DNA of 64,000 bases from an uncultured Lachnospiraceae bacterium (lineage in GTDB: Bacteria > Bacillota > Clostridia > Lachnospirales > Lachnospiraceae), in contig CADBZI010000013.1 of NCBI GenBank assembly GCA_902799015.1, positions 36,611 through 100,610 on the forward strand, given 5' to 3'. The notes under the pieces are model-generated. The model ran no database searches. It was not told where the DNA came from and saw only the letters and a list, made by a program, of their open reading frames with translations. Shown piece after piece: positions 51,900-61,594 of the stretch (position 1 is the stretch's first letter; each line of letters opens with the position of its first letter). The position numbers and the translations under genes are program-made.

Positions 51900-52139
51900 A
51901 TGAGGCTTGACAAATACCTCAAGGTGTCCCGGCTGATCAAGCGCCGCACGGTCGCGAATGAAGCCTGTGATACGGGAAGGGTAACGATTAACGGCAAGGT
52001 GGCAAAGGCGTCCGCCCAGGTAAAGGCCGGCGATGTGATTGAGATTGCATTTGGCTCTCGCAGCGTGAAGGCGGAAGTGCTCAGCGTTGCTGAGACTGTG
52101 CGGAAAGAGGAGGCACAGGAGCTGTTTCGGTATCTCTGA
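51900..52139 (+). CDS. S4-domain RNA-binding protein (YabO/HslR family)
   Basis: A 79-residue protein that is essentially one S4 RNA-binding domain (MRLDKYLKVSRLIKRRTVANE, then GRVTINGKVAKASAQVKAGD). The Bacillus homologue YabO/RqcP binds stalled 50S subunits in ribosome quality control together with RqcH. GGGAGGAGGTGG precedes ATG 51900. It follows HU as in many Firmicutes, but the usual yabP and yabQ do not come next. Confidence 0.9.
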   Translation: MRLDKYLKVSRLIKRRTVANEACDTGRVTINGKVAKASAQVKAGDVIEIAFGSRSVKAEVLSVAETVRKEEAQELFRYL

Positions 52140-52258
52140 GCTTGGAAACAGATTAATTTTTTGTAACAATTCGGTGGAATTGTCAGATAAGGGTTGAATT
52201 CGGCGGGTTGACAGTTTAGAATAAATCTGTATCTGAAATTGATGAGGGGAAGGGAACG

Positions 52259-52561
52259 ATGTCGTCGAACAGATATCCGGTTTCGAGGGAAAATCGTCGG
52301 GGAATGATTATGATTATTGTCGTGGTGTGCATTATCATCACGGCGCTGGCGGTGAAGTGCCGCTCCCTCTCAGATAAGAATGATGCCTACGCGCAGCAGA
52401 TTGCGACGCTGGAGGACAAGATTTCGGAAGAAGAGGGAAGAGGCGAAAGCATCGAGACCTTCCGGAACTATACACATTCAAACGCTTACATTGAAAAGGT
52501 CGCCCGCGAAAAGCTGGGGCTTGTTTATCCGGACGAGGTTATCTTCCAGCCTCAGGAATGA
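52259..52561 (+). CDS. Septum formation initiator DivIC/FtsB family
   Basis: A 100-residue single-pass membrane protein: short cytoplasmic start, helix at ~16-34 (MIMIIVVVCIIITALAV), then a coiled coil (DKNDAYAQQIATLEDKISEEE) and a C-terminal AREKLGLVYPDEVIF segment typical of DivIC/FtsB. It acts in the divisome with FtsL and DivIB. A TTGACA at 52208-52213 suggests a promoter just upstream. In sporeformers spoIIE usually follows; here tilS does. Confidence 0.9.
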   Translation: MSSNRYPVSRENRRGMIMIIVVVCIIITALAVKCRSLSDKNDAYAQQIATLEDKISEEEGRGESIETFRNYTHSNAYIEKVAREKLGLVYPDEVIFQPQE

Positions 52562-52666
52562 TTGCCGGAATAAGAATGACATGATTGCGCTCTGCGGATC
52601 GATTCCGCAGAGCGTTCTTCTTCTGAAGGGAACAGAAAGAACATCGGAGTGAGAACGGAACACAGT

Positions 52667-54151
52667 ATGAAGCATCCTGTCCTTGACAGAATCAAAAGAA
52701 CCATGGAGGGGAAAGCGTTTGCTGCCGTGCCGGCAGGAAGCAGAATTCTGGCTGCCGTTTCGGGCGGGGCGGATTCCGTGTGCCTGATGCTCTCGCTCAG
52801 ACAGCTGGGCTATGATGTGTGCGCGGTCCATGTGGAACATGGGATCCGCGGAGAAGAGAGCCTGGAAGACTGCGCTTTTGTTCGGAAGCTATGTGAGGAA
52901 CAAGGGATTGCGCTCACGGTGGTGCCGGTGAACGCCCCCTCCGCCGCACAGGAATTCTCCCTGTCCTTGGAGGAGGCTGCGCGCCTGGTGCGGTGGAAAG
53001 CGCTGATGGAGACTTCCGACAGGCTCGGAATCCGCGTGATTGCCACCGCTCATCACCGGACGGATCAGGCGGAGACCGTCCTGTGGAATTTGATCCGGGG
53101 AAGCTCTCTGACAGGTCTTGGCGGGATACGGGCAGTACGGCAGGAAGACGGGCGGCTGATCATCCGGCCGATGATTGACTGCGAGAGAGGGCAGATTGAG
53201 GATTATCTCCGGCAGAGGAAGGTTTCCTGGCAAACCGACAGTACCAATGCCGATACCCGTCTGACCAGAAATGCGATTCGCAGGAAGGTTCTGCCTCTTT
53301 TGGAAGAATTGAATCCGCAGTCTGTGCTGCATATCACACAGGCAGCCTCTGACCTGCAGCAGGCGGAAGACTGGCTCAGCGAACAGACAGAAAGCACCTT
53401 CCGGGATGTGATACGGAAAAATGGAGACGGGAAAGAGAAGGATCTGACCGCGGACCGGAATGCGCTGAGACAATGTCCGGATTTTCTTCGCGCAAGGGTT
53501 CTCCGCCGCATGATCGCACAGTGTGAAGGCGGAGAAAAGGACATAGCGAGAGCGCATGTAGCGGCGCTTGAAAAGCTGGTGGACGGGCCGAACGGAGGAC
53601 AGGCAAGTCTTCCGGATCATCTGACTGCGTTCAGTGAGGAGGGGATTCTGAGGCTGACACGCAGTGTGGCGGAAAAGACAGAGGAGGTGGCGCTCCTTCG
53701 GGAAGACGGGACTTATTGCCTGGGCTGCTGCAGCCCACTTTCAGACGAAGGAAGCCAGGACAGCCGGTGGGAAGCGAAGCCGGATCAGACCATTTCTGCA
53801 GAGGTTTCTTTCCTTACCTGGCAGGGAGGAGAGGTGCCGAAAAAGAGGTACACGAAGTATCTGGCATATGATACAATGGCACCGTGTCCCGTCCTGCGTA
53901 CCAGGCGGGAAGGAGACTATCTGATTGTCAGCTCCGACTCAGGACGCAAGAAGCTGAAGGATTACCTGATTGACGAGAAGGTTCCCCGGCTCAGACGGGA
54001 TCATATTCCGTTGATTGCGCAGGGAAGTCACGTTCTGTGGGTGGTCGGGATGCGGATCAGTGAGAAGGCGAAGGTCTTTGAAGGAGCAAAGGCGATGCGG
54101 GTCACGGTACACTTGAAGGCAGGCGGTATGGAATCGAAGGAGGAACTATGA
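52667..54151 (+). CDS. tilS: tRNA(Ile)-lysidine synthetase
   Basis: A 494-residue PP-loop ATPase with SGGADSV near residue 35, VHVEHGIRG, and TAHHRTDQAET; the C-terminal ~100 residues form the TilS C-domain that holds tRNA (GRKKLKDYLIDEKVPRLRRD). It converts the CAU anticodon C34 of tRNA-Ile2 to lysidine, an essential reaction. The start is uncertain: ATG 52667 (chosen) or GTG 52649, both with weak binding sites. Its stop overlaps the Hpt start by 4 nt. Confidence 0.93.
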   Translation: MKHPVLDRIKRTMEGKAFAAVPAGSRILAAVSGGADSVCLMLSLRQLGYDVCAVHVEHGIRGEESLEDCAFVRKLCEEQGIALTVVPVNAPSAAQEFSLSLEEAARLVRWKALMETSDRLGIRVIATAHHRTDQAETVLWNLIRGSSLTGLGGIRAVRQEDGRLIIRPMIDCERGQIEDYLRQRKVSWQTDSTNADTRLTRNAIRRKVLPLLEELNPQSVLHITQAASDLQQAEDWLSEQTESTFRDVIRKNGDGKEKDLTADRNALRQCPDFLRARVLRRMIAQCEGGEKDIARAHVAALEKLVDGPNGGQASLPDHLTAFSEEGILRLTRSVAEKTEEVALLREDGTYCLGCCSPLSDEGSQDSRWEAKPDQTISAEVSFLTWQGGEVPKKRYTKYLAYDTMAPCPVLRTRREGDYLIVSSDSGRKKLKDYLIDEKVPRLRRDHIPLIAQGSHVLWVVGMRISEKAKVFEGAKAMRVTVHLKAGGMESKEEL

Positions 54152-54678
54152 AAGAAACCGTTAGAGTGCTGATTCCGGAAGACAAGGTTGACGAGAGAAT
54201 TGCCCAGCTGGGTGCGCAGATCAGTCAGGATTACGCCGGCAGGCAGGTGCATCTGATCGGCATTCTGAAAGGAAGTATCTTTTTCATCTGTGAGCTCGCG
54301 AAACGGATCACAGTGCCGGTGACCATGGACTTCATGTCTGTGTCAAGCTATGGCGCCGGAACGAAGTCGAGCGGTGTTGTCAAGCTGATCAAGGATCTGG
54401 ATGAGCCGGTCAACGGGAAGGACATACTGGTGGTGGAGGACATCATTGACTCCGGGCGTACGCTGAGCTATCTTCTGAAGAATCTCTCCGACCGGCAGCC
54501 TGCGTCGATCAGCCTGTGCACGCTTCTGGATAAACCGGAGCGGCGTGAGGTAGATGTCGAGGTGGATTATCAGGGATTCCACATCCCGGATGAGTTCGTG
54601 GTCGGATATGGCCTGGATTATGACCAGAGATACCGTAATCTGCCCTATATCGGGGTATTGTCTCTGACAGAGGAGTGA
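54148..54678 (+). CDS. hpt: Hypoxanthine phosphoribosyltransferase
   Basis: A 176-residue purine salvage enzyme converting hypoxanthine and guanine to IMP and GMP. The PRPP motif is ILVVEDIIDSGRTLSYLL, with LKGSIFFICELAKRI near the start. It is translationally coupled to tilS (ATGA overlap) and 6 nt before ftsH, the conserved tilS-hpt-ftsH order of Firmicutes. Confidence 0.95.
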   Translation: MKETVRVLIPEDKVDERIAQLGAQISQDYAGRQVHLIGILKGSIFFICELAKRITVPVTMDFMSVSSYGAGTKSSGVVKLIKDLDEPVNGKDILVVEDIIDSGRTLSYLLKNLSDRQPASISLCTLLDKPERREVDVEVDYQGFHIPDEFVVGYGLDYDQRYRNLPYIGVLSLTEE

Positions 54679-54684
54679 TAGAAC

Positions 54685-56529
54685 TTGAACAAAGGAGCGA
54701 GAGGAACCGGCCTTTATATTATGCTGGGGCTGCTGCTGATCCTGCTGATCTTTGCGCTGCGCGACAGCTTTAACGGACGCAGTGATATCACAACAAAGGA
54801 ACTGGAGTCCATGCTGGAAGACGGCAGCGTTTCCATGGTAGAGGTCGTTCAGAATGAAGAGGTTCCGACCGGATCATTAAAGATCACGACGACGCAGAAC
54901 GATCAGCTGTCTCTGAATGTCACGGATGTGAATCAGGCAGTGGCGATGGTGAGCGCATATGATGTGACGGTCCGGGTGCAGGATGTTTCCAGACGCAGCA
55001 CTCTGTTTTCGACTTTCCTTCCGGTGCTTCTTACCGGGCTCATGGTGCTTTTCCTGTTTATGATGATGAATCGGCAGCAGGGCGGCGGAGCCATGATGAT
55101 GAATTTCGGCAAGAGCCGCGCGCGGATGTTCACGCCGGACGCGAAGAAGATTACGTTCGCGGATGTCGCCGGACTGCAGGAGGAGAAGGAGGAGCTGCAG
55201 GAGATTGTCCAGTTTCTCTCGAGTCCGGAACGGTTCCTGAACGTAGGTGCGAGAATCCCGAAGGGGGTTCTGCTGGTCGGCCCTCCCGGGACGGGTAAAA
55301 CGCTGATGGCCAGAGCGGTTGCCGGAGAGGCGGGGGTACCGTTTTTCTCCATTTCGGGTTCTGACTTCGTGGAAATGTTTGTCGGTGTCGGAGCCAGCCG
55401 TGTGCGCGACCTGTTCGAGGAAGCGAAGAAGAATCAGCCCTGCATTGTCTTCATCGATGAGATAGACGCAGTCGGGCGCCGCAGAGGCACCGGCATGGGC
55501 GGCGGCCATGATGAGAGAGAGCAGACGCTCAACCAGCTTCTTGTGGAGATGGACGGGTTCTCGGAGAACCAGGGCATTATCGTGATGGCGGCGACCAACC
55601 GGGTCGACATTCTGGACCCCGCGATTCTCAGAGCGGGAAGATTCGACCGGCAGGTGCATATCGGCCGCCCCGATGTCAGAGGCCGGCTGGAGATTCTCAA
55701 GGTACATTCCAGAAAGAAGCCCCTGGCGGATGATGTGGATCTGGAGACCATAGCACGGACCAGCGCCGGCTTTACCGGGGCGGATCTCGAGAACCTCATG
55801 AATGAAGCGGCAATCTGTGCGGCGAAGGACAGCCGGGCGTTCCTGAAGCAAAGCGACATTGAGCAGGCGTTTATCCGGATCGGCATCGGCTCGGAGAAGC
55901 GCAGCCGCCTGATTTCCGACAAGGAGAAGCGCATTACCGCCTGCCATGAATCCGGGCATGCCATCCTGTTCCACCTTCTTCCGGATGTCGGTCCGGTTCA
56001 TACGATCTCGATTATTCCGACCGGACACGGCGCTGCGGGATATACCATGCCGCTTCCGGAAGGCGATGAGATGTTTGAGACAAAGAGCAGAATGCAGCAG
56101 ACCATCGTTGTCACGCTGGGCGGACGTGCCGCGGAATCTCTGGTCTTCGGAGATGCGGAGATCACGACCGGAGCTTCTCAGGACATCAAGCAGGCGACGG
56201 CCATTGCCAGAGCGATGGTGACCAAATATGGTTTCTCGGATCGTCTCGGACTGATCAACTATGAACAGAGCGAGGAAGAGATCTTTATCGGGAAGGACCT
56301 TGCCCATACGCGCCAGTATGGGGAGCGGGTTGCTTCCATTATCGATGAGGAAGTCAAGAAGCTGATTGATGAAGCCTATGAAACGGCACGCAGACTGATT
56401 GCGGAAAACCGGAAGATCCTGGATCGCTCGACGCTGCTTCTTCTGGAAAAAGAGAAGCTCAGCCGCGACGAATTCGAAGCATTGTTTGAAACGCCGGCAG
56501 CATCGGCGTCAGAGGCGGATCTGATCTAA
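54685..56529 (+). CDS. ftsH: ATP-dependent zinc metalloprotease FtsH
   Basis: A 614-residue membrane AAA+ protease. Two membrane helices (residues ~10-25 and ~108-128) flank an extracytoplasmic domain, then the AAA+ core (Walker A GPPGTGKT, Walker [10 protein letters not shown], second region of homology [21 protein letters not shown]) and the protease with zinc motif HESGH. It degrades misfolded membrane proteins and regulators. It begins at TTG 54685 with AGGAG 9 nt upstream. The coiled C-terminus is short, as usual for Clostridia. Confidence 0.96.
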   Translation: MNKGARGTGLYIMLGLLLILLIFALRDSFNGRSDITTKELESMLEDGSVSMVEVVQNEEVPTGSLKITTTQNDQLSLNVTDVNQAVAMVSAYDVTVRVQDVSRRSTLFSTFLPVLLTGLMVLFLFMMMNRQQGGGAMMMNFGKSRARMFTPDAKKITFADVAGLQEEKEELQEIVQFLSSPERFLNVGARIPKGVLLVGPPGTGKTLMARAVAGEAGVPFFSISGSDFVEMFVGVGASRVRDLFEEAKKNQPCIVFIDEIDAVGRRRGTGMGGGHDEREQTLNQLLVEMDGFSENQGIIVMAATNRVDILDPAILRAGRFDRQVHIGRPDVRGRLEILKVHSRKKPLADDVDLETIARTSAGFTGADLENLMNEAAICAAKDSRAFLKQSDIEQAFIRIGIGSEKRSRLISDKEKRITACHESGHAILFHLLPDVGPVHTISIIPTGHGAAGYTMPLPEGDEMFETKSRMQQTIVVTLGGRAAESLVFGDAEITTGASQDIKQATAIARAMVTKYGFSDRLGLINYEQSEEEIFIGKDLAHTRQYGERVASIIDEEVKKLIDEAYETARRLIAENRKILDRSTLLLLEKEKLSRDEFEALFETPAASASEADLI

Positions 56530-56532
56530 TAC

Positions 56533-56565
56533 ACCGGAAGGCCGGTCCGGTCCATCGCTTTTATT
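56533..56565 (+). terminator. Possible terminator after ftsH
   Basis: ACCGG-AAGG-CCGGT hairpin (56533-56546) 4 nt after the stop, with CTTTTATTTT some 12 nt further on. The distance to the T-run makes it a weak call. Confidence 0.35.
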
Positions 56566-56667
56566 TTGCTCCTGCGCTGTGGAGCAGGATAAGAGCAATA
56601 TGGACATAATGCACAAATATTACAGGATTTATTCAGACAAGTTTGGGCAGACTTCGGCCGGGTTTCA

Positions 56668-56778
56668 TGCTATAAATATACATGTAAAACCCCAATACAT
56701 TATATAGTTTTTGCTACACCCCATAAGAGAATACCTTCTCCAAGGAAGAGGAACAGCGCGAGAGTGCTGTTCCTCTTC
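56668..56778 (+). promoter_or_regulatory. Promoter and hairpin leader of GH13 gene
   Basis: An extended -10 element, TGCTATAAA, lies at 56668-56676 without a clear -35. Downstream, a 13-bp perfect stem, GAAGAGGAACAGC (56745-56757) and GCTGTTCCTCTTC (56766-56778), ends 28 nt before the start codon. It resembles the leader hairpin of the PfkB gene at 15178-15203 (AGGAACnGC arms). It could be an attenuator or an mRNA-stabilising end. Confidence 0.4.
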
Positions 56779-56806
56779 TCAATCATAGATCAATAAAGGA
56801 AAGCAT

Positions 56807-58960
56807 GTGCAGATGTACAGAAAAACATTCAGTCAGGCAGCACGTACAGCGAGATATGTCATGGAGATGCTTCCGACGCTGAACCTTGACGCCTTGTTCT
56901 CGGATGAAAGCCCTTCCTATATAGAGCCGTTTGAACCACAGGTCGGAGATACGGTAACGATCCGCGTGCGGACGGCAAGAGCAAATGTGGATGAAGTCTG
57001 GATCCTGAGCGACCATATGCGTGAGCGCATGGAGTATGAAAGGTCGTCCGGCCTTTTTGACTATTATGCCGCGAAGATCCGCCTCGGCCGGCAGGCCATG
57101 AGCTATTGCTTCGAGATTATCAGCGGACCGATGCGGGTCGTACTGAACAAGAAGGGTATATCGGAACGGGCGGACAGCGAGAGCAGATTCCGGATCTGTC
57201 CGGGATTCTCTACGCCCGGCTGGGCAAAGGGAGCGGTCATGTACCAGATCTATACGGACCGTTTCTGCCGGGGGGATCAGAAGAACGATGTGCTTGATAA
57301 CGAATACTCGTACATCGGGAACCCGGTGCATCATGTACAGGACTGGTTTCAAAGACCCGCGGCGATGGATGTGGGGAATTTCTACGGAGGAGATCTGGAG
57401 GGGGTAAGGCAGAAGCTGGATTATCTGCAGGACCTCGGGATCGAAGTCATCTATTTCAATCCTCTGTTTGTATCCCCCTCCAATCATAAATATGACACGC
57501 AGGATTATGATCATATCGATCCGCACATCGGTGTCCTTCAGGTGGATGAGGGCGAGGTGCTTGCGCCGGGATGCACAGAGAATGCCGATTCTTCCCGGTA
57601 TGTCTGCAGAGTGACGAGAAAAGAGAATCTGGAAGCCTCGGACCGGCTCTTCATCGAGCTGGTGAAGGAAGCGCACAGCCGTGGGATCCGCGTAATCCTG
57701 GACGGTGTATTCAATCACTGCGGTTCCTTCAACAAATGGCTGGACCGCGAAAAGATCTACAGCTCCTCGCAGGAATATGAGAAGGGAGCCTATCTCAGCA
57801 GTGAGTCTCCGTATGCGGATTTTTTCCTGTTTCAGGAGAAGGATCCCTCCGCGTGGCCGGACAACGATTCCTATCAGGGGTGGTGGGAGCATAAAACTCT
57901 CCCGAAGCTGAATTATGAGGGATCGGAACATCTGACCGCCTACATCCTGAAAATCGCCCGAAAATGGGTTTCCCCCCCTTATTGTGCGGACGGATGGCGG
58001 CTTGATGTGGCGGCGGACCTCGGCCAGAGTCCGGAGTTCAATCACAGATTCTGGAAGGCGTTCCGCCATGAAGTCAAGAAGGCGAACCCGGATGCGCTGA
58101 TCATCGCAGAACATTACGGGGACGCCGGGCTGTGGCTTCAGGGAGATGAATGGGACACCATCATGAACTATGATGCGTTCATGGAACCGGTCACCTGGTT
58201 TTTCACCGGGATGGAGAAACACTCCGACGAATATCTGGAGGGACAGTACGGGAACGCGGACTCCTTCTTCGGATCCATGCGTTACCATATGTGTGAATTC
58301 ATGGAGCCGTCGCTTCTGTGTTCCATGAATCAGCTCTCGAATCATGATCATTCCCGTTTCCTGACAAGAACGAATCATCTTGTCGGACGCGCGGCGGATT
58401 TTTCCTATGACGCGGCTTCCGAGGGGGTGGATCCGGCCGTGATGCGGGAGGCGGTTCTCCTGCAGATGACATGGCCCGGGGCTCCCACGCTGTATTATGG
58501 AGACGAAGCCGGGCTGACGGGATTTACCGATCCGGACAACCGGAGAACCTATCCGTGGGGAAGAGAAGACAGGCAGATGCTCGCATTTTATAAGAGTGCA
58601 ATCGCGATGCATAAGAACCATCCGGTTCTGAAGACGGGCTCGATCAAGTTTCTCGGCGGCGGTTATCAGTATATTGCGTATGCCAGATTTGATGACAGAG
58701 AGCAGATCGCCTGCCTGTTTAACAACGGATCGGAGCAGATTCAGGTTACAGTTCCTGTCTGGACAGCCGGCGTGAACACAGATTCCACGATGACGCGGAT
58801 CTTCCTCACAGACGCCGCGTCGTATACGACGCAGCGGAAGGTATACCGCGTCAATCAGGGAGAACTGACGATCAGCCTTGACGCGCGCTCCGGCGTGGTG
58901 CTTTCCTCCCGGCCTGAGAGGGAGATGAAAAGCAGCCGGCTGAAGCAGGTCCGATCATGA
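56807..58960 (+). CDS. GH13 alpha-glycosidase (neopullulanase/cyclomaltodextrinase-like)
   Basis: A 717-residue cytoplasmic glycoside hydrolase. An N-terminal beta-sandwich (~residues 30-135, CBM34-like) precedes the catalytic barrel: nucleophile D400 (DGWRLDVAADLG), acid/base E435 (IIAEHYG), stabiliser D514 (SNHDHSRF). There is no signal peptide, so it acts on imported maltodextrins or cyclodextrins. GTG 56807 has AAAGGA 6 nt upstream; an in-frame ATG lies two codons on. It is not clustered with maltose genes. The insertion around residues 245-275 (VDEGEVLAPGCTENADSSRY) is typical of some Clostridial members. Confidence 0.88.
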   Translation: MQMYRKTFSQAARTARYVMEMLPTLNLDALFSDESPSYIEPFEPQVGDTVTIRVRTARANVDEVWILSDHMRERMEYERSSGLFDYYAAKIRLGRQAMSYCFEIISGPMRVVLNKKGISERADSESRFRICPGFSTPGWAKGAVMYQIYTDRFCRGDQKNDVLDNEYSYIGNPVHHVQDWFQRPAAMDVGNFYGGDLEGVRQKLDYLQDLGIEVIYFNPLFVSPSNHKYDTQDYDHIDPHIGVLQVDEGEVLAPGCTENADSSRYVCRVTRKENLEASDRLFIELVKEAHSRGIRVILDGVFNHCGSFNKWLDREKIYSSSQEYEKGAYLSSESPYADFFLFQEKDPSAWPDNDSYQGWWEHKTLPKLNYEGSEHLTAYILKIARKWVSPPYCADGWRLDVAADLGQSPEFNHRFWKAFRHEVKKANPDALIIAEHYGDAGLWLQGDEWDTIMNYDAFMEPVTWFFTGMEKHSDEYLEGQYGNADSFFGSMRYHMCEFMEPSLLCSMNQLSNHDHSRFLTRTNHLVGRAADFSYDAASEGVDPAVMREAVLLQMTWPGAPTLYYGDEAGLTGFTDPDNRRTYPWGREDRQMLAFYKSAIAMHKNHPVLKTGSIKFLGGGYQYIAYARFDDREQIACLFNNGSEQIQVTVPVWTAGVNTDSTMTRIFLTDAASYTTQRKVYRVNQGELTISLDARSGVVLSSRPEREMKSSRLKQVRS

Positions 58961-59004
58961 GACGGGAAAGCAGCATCATTGAGAATAAAGGGGAGGGGCA
59001 TATT

Positions 59005-60042
59005 ATGAAAATTGTTGTGCTGGCCGGAGGAATCAGTACGGAACGGGAGATCTCGATCGTATCGGGAACACAGGTATGCAAAGCGCTTCGAAGCAGGCAT
59101 CACAGAGCGATCCTGATCGATGTGTTCTGCGGGGACAACCGGATCGGAGAAGATCTGAAAGGCGCATTTGCGAAGGACTACGATGTGGACGCGGATGCGG
59201 CGTATATCCGCTCCTTTGACAGCAAGCTGGAAAAGATGAAATCGCGCAGGTCTTTCTTCGGTCCGAATGTGGTAGCGCTGTGCATGGAAGCAGATTGCGT
59301 TTTCATGGCGCTGCATGGATCAAACGGAGAAGACGGGAAGATCCAGGCGGTTTTTGAACTGATGGGGATTGCCTACACCGGGTGCAGCTATCTGGGAAGC
59401 GCGCTGGCCATGGATAAGGACATGACCAAGCAGCTGTTCCGCGAGAACGGCGTGCCGACTCCGCACGGGATCGTTCTGCACAAGGGGGATCAGGTGAAGA
59501 AGGCATCGGAAAACGGCGTCGGTCTTCCCTGCGTGGTCAAGCCTGCCTGCGGCGGGTCGAGCGTCGGCGTCAGCATCCCGAGGACAGAGAAGGCGTACCG
59601 GGAAGCGGTTGAAGACGCGTTCTCCTATGAGGATGTGCTGATCGTGGAGCAGTACGTCAGCGGACGAGAGTTCTCCTGCGGTATCGTGGACGGAGAGGCT
59701 TATCCGGTCATCGAGATTGCGCCGCTCCACGGATTTTATGATTACACGAACAAATACAAGGCGGGATCTACGGTGGAGACATGTCCTGCGGACATCTCCA
59801 AAGAGCTGTCGAACCGGATTCAGAAAGCGAGCCTGGCTGCGTACCACGCGCTTCATCTGAACAGCTACGGCAGAATCGATGTGATGATGGATGAGAATGA
59901 GAATGTCTACTGCCTCGAGGCGAATACCCTTCCGGGCATGACGCCGACCAGCCTGCTTCCGCAGGAAGCTGCCGCAATCGGCATGGATTTTCCTGCTTTG
60001 TGTGAGAAGCTGATTGAAGTGTCCTTAAAGAGAGGAAATTGA
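59005..60042 (+). CDS. ddl: D-alanine-D-alanine ligase
   Basis: A 345-residue ATP-grasp enzyme making D-Ala-D-Ala for peptidoglycan. It starts KIVVLAGGISTEREISIVSG, has ALHGSNGEDGKIQ, the ATP-grasp lysine region VKPACGGSSVGVS, and the C-terminal metal site CLEANTLPGMTPTSL. GGGAGGGG precedes ATG 59005; the in-frame start at 58957 overlaps the GH13 stop and adds a non-conserved piece. It is followed 10 nt later by murF, the next enzyme in the pathway. Confidence 0.94.
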   Translation: MKIVVLAGGISTEREISIVSGTQVCKALRSRHHRAILIDVFCGDNRIGEDLKGAFAKDYDVDADAAYIRSFDSKLEKMKSRRSFFGPNVVALCMEADCVFMALHGSNGEDGKIQAVFELMGIAYTGCSYLGSALAMDKDMTKQLFRENGVPTPHGIVLHKGDQVKKASENGVGLPCVVKPACGGSSVGVSIPRTEKAYREAVEDAFSYEDVLIVEQYVSGREFSCGIVDGEAYPVIEIAPLHGFYDYTNKYKAGSTVETCPADISKELSNRIQKASLAAYHALHLNSYGRIDVMMDENENVYCLEANTLPGMTPTSLLPQEAAAIGMDFPALCEKLIEVSLKRGN

Positions 60043-60052
60043 GGAGAACGGT

Positions 60053-61594
60053 ATGCAGGGTCTTACGATCGGAATGATAGAAGAAGCGACAGGCGGAATG
60101 CTCCACCTGTCTTTTCAAAACGAGGACGGAAGCTTTGTGGATCTGGACCGGACGAATCTGTCTATGGCGGATGCGCGGGGGATGGAGGCTTATGAACGGA
60201 CGTTGAAGACGGAGGTGTCCTCGATTGTGACAGACAGCCGGAAGGCACAGGAAGGCTCTGTGTTCGGGGCAATTGCCGGCGCGCGCTCGGACGGACATGA
60301 TTATATTCCATCCGTATTCCGGCAGGGAGCCGTCTGCGCGCTGTCGGAACGTCTGCTGGACAAAAAGGCTGTGTTCGGGGAAGACACAGCTTTTGCGGGT
60401 GTGCGCGCATGGATCCTGGTTGAGAATACCATCGCAGCGCTTGGAGCGATTGCGAAGTGCTATCTTGATCTGCTCCGGATTCCGGTGGTCGGGATTACCG
60501 GCTCGGTGGGGAAGACCTCGACCAAGGAGATGATCGCATCGGTTCTGTCTGTCCGGTTCCGGACAAAGAAAACGGAAGGGAATTTTAACAATGAGCTTGG
60601 CCTTCCGCTGACGGTGTTCGGACTGGAAAAAGAGGATGAGATCGCGGTTCTGGAGATGGGCGTGAGCCATTTCGGGGATATGACGACGCTTGCGAAGATC
60701 GCGCGTCCCGGGAGGATGGTCATCACAAACATCGGAACCTGCCACCTGGAATTTCTGAAGGACCGGGAGGGTGTCTTCCGCGCCAAAACCGAGGTCTTTG
60801 ACTATATGCGGCCGGGATCTTCCGTTTTCCTGAACGGAAATGACGATCTTCTGAGAAGGGTCAGCGAGGCAGCCGGAAGCGCACCGGTATTCTTTGGCGT
60901 AGACAGCACTCTGGAGGGCGTATCGGATCTTTCCGCAGGCAGCATGATTGCGTATCCGGCTGACCTTCCCGCCAAGCGGTGCGTCAGGGTTACCTCCGTC
61001 AAAGGACTGGGCTTCGAAGGCTCCGCGTGTACCATCGAAACTCCGGAGGGGACCTTTACGGCGAGGATTCCGGTTCCGGGGATTCACAACTGCTCCAATG
61101 CCGCGGCCGCGACGGCAGTGGGCTTAAGCTTCGGCATGACCCTGGAAGAGATCAGAAAGGGAATCGAATCCGCCCAAACGATCTCCGGACGCTTCCGGAT
61201 CAGAAAAACGGAAGACAAAACCGTGATCGATGACTGCTACAACGCGAATCCCGTTTCCATGAAGTCTTCGCTGATGGTTCTGTCCCAGGCACAGGGGAGA
61301 AGATGTGCCGTGCTCGGAGACATGGGAGAGCTTGGCGAGGAGGAGGTCCTTCTGCACGAAAAAACCGGCGCATTTGCGGCTGCGTGTGTGGATCATCTCA
61401 TCACGATCGGCCCCCTTTCCCGTGCCATGTATGAAGCGGCACGCAAGGCGGCTCCTTCTTTGTCTGTGTCCTGGTATGAAAGCGTGGAGGCGTTTCTGGA
61501 ACATGCCGGGGAGGAGATCAGGGCCGGAGATACGGTTCTGGTCAAGGCGAGCCATTTCATGCAGTTTGACAGGATTGTGGAGGCGCTGACATGA
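60053..61594 (+). CDS. murF: UDP-MurNAc-tripeptide-D-alanyl-D-alanine ligase MurF
   Basis: A 513-residue Mur ligase that adds D-Ala-D-Ala to UDP-MurNAc-tripeptide. Walker-type ATP loop GITGSVGKTSTKEM, central NNELGLPLTVF and LEMGVSHFGDM, and C-terminal DDCYNANPVSMKSSL are MurF-type. It is slightly longer than usual (~455) because of extra residues near position 15-45. It overlaps pth by 4 nt; co-transcribed with ddl. Confidence 0.94.
   Translation: MQGLTIGMIEEATGGMLHLSFQNEDGSFVDLDRTNLSMADARGMEAYERTLKTEVSSIVTDSRKAQEGSVFGAIAGARSDGHDYIPSVFRQGAVCALSERLLDKKAVFGEDTAFAGVRAWILVENTIAALGAIAKCYLDLLRIPVVGITGSVGKTSTKEMIASVLSVRFRTKKTEGNFNNELGLPLTVFGLEKEDEIAVLEMGVSHFGDMTTLAKIARPGRMVITNIGTCHLEFLKDREGVFRAKTEVFDYMRPGSSVFLNGNDDLLRRVSEAAGSAPVFFGVDSTLEGVSDLSAGSMIAYPADLPAKRCVRVTSVKGLGFEGSACTIETPEGTFTARIPVPGIHNCSNAAAATAVGLSFGMTLEEIRKGIESAQTISGRFRIRKTEDKTVIDDCYNANPVSMKSSLMVLSQAQGRRCAVLGDMGELGEEEVLLHEKTGAFAAACVDHLITIGPLSRAMYEAARKAAPSLSVSWYESVEAFLEHAGEEIRAGDTVLVKASHFMQFDRIVEALT

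Noticed and set aside
60053..61594. Frameshift or domain insertion in MurF because of its extra length
   Set aside because: The frame is continuous and all motifs are in order; the extra N-terminal residues look like a loop insertion only.
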